Source: Candidatus Peregrinibacteria bacterium (lineage in GTDB: Bacteria > Patescibacteriota > Gracilibacteria > Peribacterales > Peribacteraceae). Taken from it: DNA of 8,711 nucleotides. The stretch lies in NCBI GenBank assembly GCA_016201685.1, contig JACQCJ010000081.1:1-8711 (forward strand). Direction: 5' to 3'. The notes beneath the pieces were generated by a model. It saw only the letters and a list, made by a program, of their open reading frames with translations, did no database searches and was not told the origin of the DNA. Position numbers and translations under genes: made by a program. How positions within the stretch are numbered: position 1 is the first letter of the stretch; each line of letters starts with the position of its first letter. This document shows positions 6,620-8,711 of the stretch, in pieces.

Positions 6620-6964
6620 TCAGGCGATGACGAGGCCGAGGATGGATTCCAGGTGAAGGACTTTCACTTCGATGTCCTTGCCGTCCATCGACTTGAGCTT
6701 CACGTCATCGCCGGCGTACTTTCCGAAGAGCACGCGGTCGCCCACCTTTAAGAACTCGGAGGGGTTCGCGGTGTCTTTGCCCACCCCACCCTTGCCGACC
6801 GCGAGCACCACTCCTTCCTGCGGTTTTTCGCCGGATGCGGTATCGGGAATGACGATGCCGGAGGCCGTCGTCTGCTCGCGTTCAATGGGGCGAACGACGA
6901 CGCGGTCGCCGATGGGTTTGATGTTCACGGCGAGCTTCACGGTATCCTGCTTTGCGGTTGCCAT
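6620..6964 (-). CDS. groES: 10-kDa co-chaperonin GroES
   Basis: GroES is the heptameric lid of the GroEL chamber. The 114-residue protein has the family core: IKPIGDRVVVRPIERE (15-30), the mobile loop (about 31-48, TTASGIVIPDTASGEKPQ) whose IVIP contacts GroEL, then GVVLAVGKG, VGDRVLFGKYAGDDVK and a final ESILGLVI matching the usual ESDILAVI. It is longer than the common 94-100 residues because of a hydrophilic N-terminal extension of about 13 residues and a slightly expanded C-terminal hairpin (KSMDGKDIEVKV). It is the first gene of the operon with groEL, behind a CIRCE-controlled promoter and a leader of about 115 bases. The ATG is preceded by a pyrimidine run (CCCCTTTCTTTCT), not a Shine-Dalgarno. 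The assignment is certain. Confidence 0.98.
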   Translation of the reverse strand: MATAKQDTVKLAVNIKPIGDRVVVRPIEREQTTASGIVIPDTASGEKPQEGVVLAVGKGGVGKDTANPSEFLKVGDRVLFGKYAGDDVKLKSMDGKDIEVKVLHLESILGLVIA

Positions 6965-7076
6965 AGAAAGAAAGGGGAAATGGAGAGAACGAAATGGAAC
7001 AATTGCGGCGAAGCGTCCTAGGCCTGTTCGTCGATGGAAGATCGTTTGCTTCAGGCGAAAGATTCGCGAAGCCGAA

Positions 7077-7103
7077 TTAGCAGTCGGTATTTTAGAGTGC
7101 TAA
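7077..7103. promoter_or_regulatory. CIRCE operator (HrcA binding site)
   Basis: TTAGCAGTC (7077-7085), a nine-base spacer and GAGTGCTAA (7095-7103) match the CIRCE consensus TTAGCACTC-N9-GAGTGCTAA at 17 of 18 positions. It overlaps the -10 box of the groESL promoter. In known systems HrcA bound here represses the operon, and heat or misfolded protein relieves repression. hrcA itself is not in the window. Confidence 0.93.
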
Positions 7104-7116
7104 TTTGGGAAGTCAA
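7089..7116 (-). promoter_or_regulatory. sigma-70-type promoter of groES-groEL
   Basis: On the minus strand TTGACT (7111-7116) and TAAAAT (7089-7094) are spaced by 16 bases. The predicted start is near 7082, about 117 bases before the groES ATG. The -10 lies within the CIRCE spacer, the expected arrangement for repression by HrcA. Confidence 0.8.
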
Positions 7117-7190
7117 GAGTCTTCCATGAGAAGCTACTGCTTTGAGTTCACATATGCACATTCCTTTCAAGGGTGCAGATCTGAATATTT

Positions 7191-7222
7191 CGTTTCGCTA
7201 GTGCAAAATTCGAGCGAAAACG
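7191..7222. repeat. inverted repeat abutting the -35 of the VOC gene, possible operator
   Basis: CGTTTCGCT (7191-7199) pairs with AGCGAAAACG (7213-7222) with one bulged base across a 13-base centre. It ends exactly where the -35 hexamer of the VOC promoter starts (7223), a usual place for an activator or repressor site. It could also be chance; the cognate regulator is unknown. Confidence 0.4.
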
Positions 7223-7251
7223 TTGCATGGGGAATGCGTGGAAGATACAGT
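7223..7251 (+). promoter_or_regulatory. promoter of the VOC-family gene (leaderless)
   Basis: TTGCAT (7223-7228), 17 bases, then TACAGT (7246-7251), with the ATG at 7258 only six bases later. This gives a transcript starting at or next to the ATG, the same geometry as folD. The hexamer matches are moderate (3 of 6 and 4 of 6); the exact 17-base spacing supports the call. Confidence 0.45.
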
Positions 7252-7257
7252 TTGCCC

Positions 7258-7650
7258 ATGGATAAAGTCGTACACTTCGAGATTCCGGTAAACGATCTGG
7301 ATGAGGCCCGGAAGTTCTATTCCATCTTCGGGTGGGAGCTGCAGGATTGGCCGATGCCCGACGGCTCCACGTACGTCGGCGTGCGCACGGTCAGCGTCGA
7401 CGAGAAGACGCGCATTCCAAAAGAGCCCGGCGCCATCAATGGCGGCATCATGAAGCGCACCAAAGACGTGAAGGCTCCGGTCTTGGCCATCAACGTTTCC
7501 TCCCTCGATGAGAAGATCAAGCAGGTGGAGAAGGCAGGAGGATCCCTTGTGATGCCGAAGGTCGAGATGATGGGAATGGGATTCTACGCGTACGTGCAGG
7601 ATCCCTCCGGGAACGTGGTCGGATTGTGGGAGGATGCGAAGAAGGCGTAG
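7258..7650 (+). CDS. VOC (glyoxalase/bleomycin-resistance/dioxygenase) superfamily protein
   Basis: The 130-residue protein has the two beta-alpha-beta-beta-beta halves of a VOC fold. The first begins VVHFEIPVNDLDEARKFY and runs through FGWEL; the second begins APVLAINVSSLDEKIKQVEKAGG and ends GFYAYVQDPSGNVVGLWE. H7 and the Glu of GLWE are candidate metal ligands, as in related proteins. The family covers lactoylglutathione lyase, antibiotic-binding proteins and many uncharacterised members. The FGWE and DPSGNVVGLWE pattern is of the small uncharacterised 'VOC family protein' type, so no substrate can be given. The frame is open to an ATG at 7105, but homology starts only at MDKVVHFEIP, so 7258 is chosen. 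It is transcribed divergently from groESL and has no Shine-Dalgarno sequence. Confidence 0.9.
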   Translation: MDKVVHFEIPVNDLDEARKFYSIFGWELQDWPMPDGSTYVGVRTVSVDEKTRIPKEPGAINGGIMKRTKDVKAPVLAINVSSLDEKIKQVEKAGGSLVMPKVEMMGMGFYAYVQDPSGNVVGLWEDAKKA

Positions 7651-7750
7651 ATGCCGTTTTATTCCGGCGTGGTATGCTTGTCTTACGATAATTTGAATTT
7701 TTCATGCCGCGGATTGGTTTCGTTCTTTCAACTATTTTGCTTCATGATTG

Positions 7751-7764
7751 TGCCGACGTGGCGG
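7751..7764 (+). repeat. 14-base duplication of the 5' border of the tRNA-Leu gene
   Basis: TGCCGACGTGGCGG occurs here and again at 7831-7844, where it is one flanking base plus the first 13 bases of tRNA-Leu. The copies lie 80 bases apart in the same orientation. The copy here continues into a REP-like palindrome instead of tRNA sequence. It may be a remnant of a second tRNA copy or of an integration or transposition event. The remaining sequence from 7651 to 7831 contains no gene that I can support. Confidence 0.7.
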
Positions 7765-7765
7765 C

Positions 7766-7786
7766 CCCTTCGACAGGCTCAGGCCC
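7766..7786. repeat. REP-like imperfect palindrome CCTTCGACAGGCTCAGG
   Basis: The 17-base core (7767-7783) pairs CCT..G with C..AGG, with an internal mismatch, around a short loop. I recall this sequence (reverse complement CCTGAGCCTGTCGAAGG) as a dispersed intergenic repeat in many environmental bacterial genomes. It starts one base after the tRNA 5'-end duplication. A REP identity is inference; only one copy is seen in the window. Confidence 0.5.
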
Positions 7787-7831
7787 TATTGATCATCGTT
7801 CATTCCTCGATCTTTCTTCTCCACAGAAATT

Positions 7832-7918
7832 GCCGACGTGGCGGAATTGGTAGACGCGCACGCTTCAGGAGCGTGTGTCCGAAAGGATGTGAGAGTTCGA
7901 GTCTCTCCGTCGGCACCA
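7832..7918 (+). tRNA. tRNA-Leu (anticodon CAG)
   Basis: All arms pair. The acceptor is GCCGACG (7832-7838) with CGTCGGC (7908-7914), discriminator A and encoded CCA (7916-7918). The D region is TGGCGGAATTGGTAGACGCG. The anticodon stem CACGC/GCGTG (7859-7863, 7871-7875) encloses loop TTCAGGA with anticodon CAG at 7866-7868. A long class II variable arm (TCC-GAAA-GGA) marks Leu or Ser type. The T arm is GAGAG-TTCGAGT-CTCTC. It reads CUG codons. The 3' half is overlapped on the other strand by the reading frame of a decayed recombinase. Confidence 0.97.
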
Positions 7919-8711
7919 TAAGAGAGTGGCCTTCTCCCGAATGCCGCTTTCGACCTGTGCCAAGCCACATTCGAGCGGTCGGAGCGTACCGAGTTCAGCT
8001 TCCAATCTCTCCTTCCCCTTCAAAAAGCTGTTATATGGCTCTGCGAAGACCACAGTGAGCACTCCATCCTTCAGTTCGAACCGCTGGCCGAGCCGATGGA
8101 GCATCGTGAGGCGGGCATCGCGATCTTTCTCCTTTTTGAAGCGTTCCTCCAGTGCATCGGTGAACTTGATGTGATCGGCCAGGTCGTCCGTCTCCTCTTT
8201 CACGGAATGATCAAAGTCGTTGATGAGCTCCTTGGCGTGCTCGCGCTCTTTCTGGAGTTCCGCGAGTTTCTCTTGGAAAATCTCCTCCGGCACCTTCGTC
8301 GCCAGAGTGATCTGCCGTTCCATGAGGGTACTGATCTTTTGAAGCACCCCTTTATAGTTCTCCTGCAACTTTTCAAATTGCCGCTGCTGTCGCTGCCCTG
8401 TTTCTCCATGCGTGCGCTCAATCCATTGGAGGGAGAGCTCGACGATGGATTGCGGCAACTCTGCCTTCACAGTCTTCTCCGTGATTTGCTCCTCCAGCTT
8501 GTCTTCCAGGATGCATTCGCGTTGTTCACAATGAGATTCCCTGCGGCGCTTGGCGCATCGGTAGTACCGATACTCACTTTCTCATGACATAGGCCACATC
8601 CGGATGCTGGAAGAAGCAGAGGACAGCCGAAATGTCTTTCTGGAGTGAATGAAGATGTGAACGGATTTGAGCGACGAAGGCTTGCTTCGAACGAATGACT
8701 TTTCGCTTCAC
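7865..8711 (-). pseudogene. serine recombinase (resolvase/invertase family), decayed C-terminal part
   Basis: Only the C-terminal part lies in the window; the catalytic N-terminal domain would be beyond the right edge. One frame is open from 8581 to the TGA at 7865-7867. It begins ESEYRYYRCAKRRRESHCEQR, the second half of the recombinase zinc ribbon, and continues as a long Lys/Glu-rich coiled coil (EEQITEKT, KLQENYKG, EKLAELQKEREHAKEL) and a C-terminal strand region (FELKDGVLTVVFAEPYNSF). The first half of the zinc ribbon is spread over other frames: TGT-GGC near 8598 and YVMRK just after it each lie in a different frame from the SEYRYYRC part, with a TGA at 8582-8584. This implies at least two frameshifts. 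A GTG at 8470 could start a 201-residue fragment. The last residues (WCRRRDSNSH...) are antisense tRNA-Leu, not native protein. The gene points at the tRNA, like an integrase beside its attachment site. Confidence 0.75.

Noticed and set aside
7105..7257. N-terminal extension of the VOC frame up to 7105
   Set aside because: The extra 51 residues show no family similarity and cover the inverted repeat and promoter; homology begins at 7258.
7651..7667. GCCG-TTTTATTC-CGGC after the VOC stop as a terminator
   Set aside because: Only four base pairs and no T tract after it.
7786..7968. 60-codon minus-strand frame across tRNA-Leu (GADGETRTLTSF...)
   Set aside because: This is the typical false peptide obtained by translating a tRNA gene antisense.
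1..8711. CRISPR array, toxin-antitoxin pair, defence or biosynthetic cluster
   Set aside because: No regularly spaced repeats of CRISPR type and no such protein families were seen; all sizeable real reading frames are otherwise explained, except the edge fragment at 1-82.

Overview
The window looks like a chromosomal segment of a bacterium with moderately high GC. Its genes are compact and almost all on the minus strand. It contains housekeeping genes (folD, tmk, groES-groEL, tRNA-Leu), one surface protein, a small REP-type transposase gene and a decayed serine recombinase. TGA is used as a normal stop by folD, the surface protein, groES and groEL, so this is not a TGA-recoding lineage. No annotated start has an AGGAG-type Shine-Dalgarno sequence. 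Together with the gene mix and the S-layer/beta-propeller surface protein, this weakly suggests a candidate-phylum (Patescibacteria-like) or other uncultured bacterium. That placement is inference; no marker here fixes it.

Layout, left to right. Bases 1-82 hold the start of an unidentified minus-strand gene, downstream of folD (128-982). folD has its own -10 box placed so that the mRNA would begin at the GTG codon. A repeat-rich 77-base gap separates it from an 847-residue exported protein with three S-layer homology domains followed by a beta-propeller (1060-3603). Then come thymidylate kinase (3631-4236) and a Y1/REP-associated tyrosine transposase (4297-4734). The gap at 4735-4920 carries three perfect stem-loops. 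One is the intrinsic terminator of groEL; the other two look like REP-type hairpins. groEL (4921-6564) and groES (6620-6964) form an operon with a heptamer repeat between them. Upstream lies a sigma-70-type promoter overlapped by a CIRCE operator (7077-7103), so the operon should be repressed by HrcA and induced by heat.

On the plus strand a VOC/glyoxalase-like gene (7258-7650) diverges from groESL, with a promoter that also predicts a leaderless mRNA. Next come a copy of the first 13 bases of the tRNA gene joined to a REP-like palindrome, then tRNA-Leu(CAG) (7832-7918). From there to the right edge is the minus-strand 3' part of a frameshifted serine recombinase gene, whose reading frame runs antisense into the tRNA. 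This looks like the edge of an old integrated element extending beyond the window.

I see no defence system, CRISPR array or biosynthetic cluster. The most unusual signals are the style of translation initiation, the hairpins around the transposase gene and the rearranged tRNA-Leu neighbourhood.
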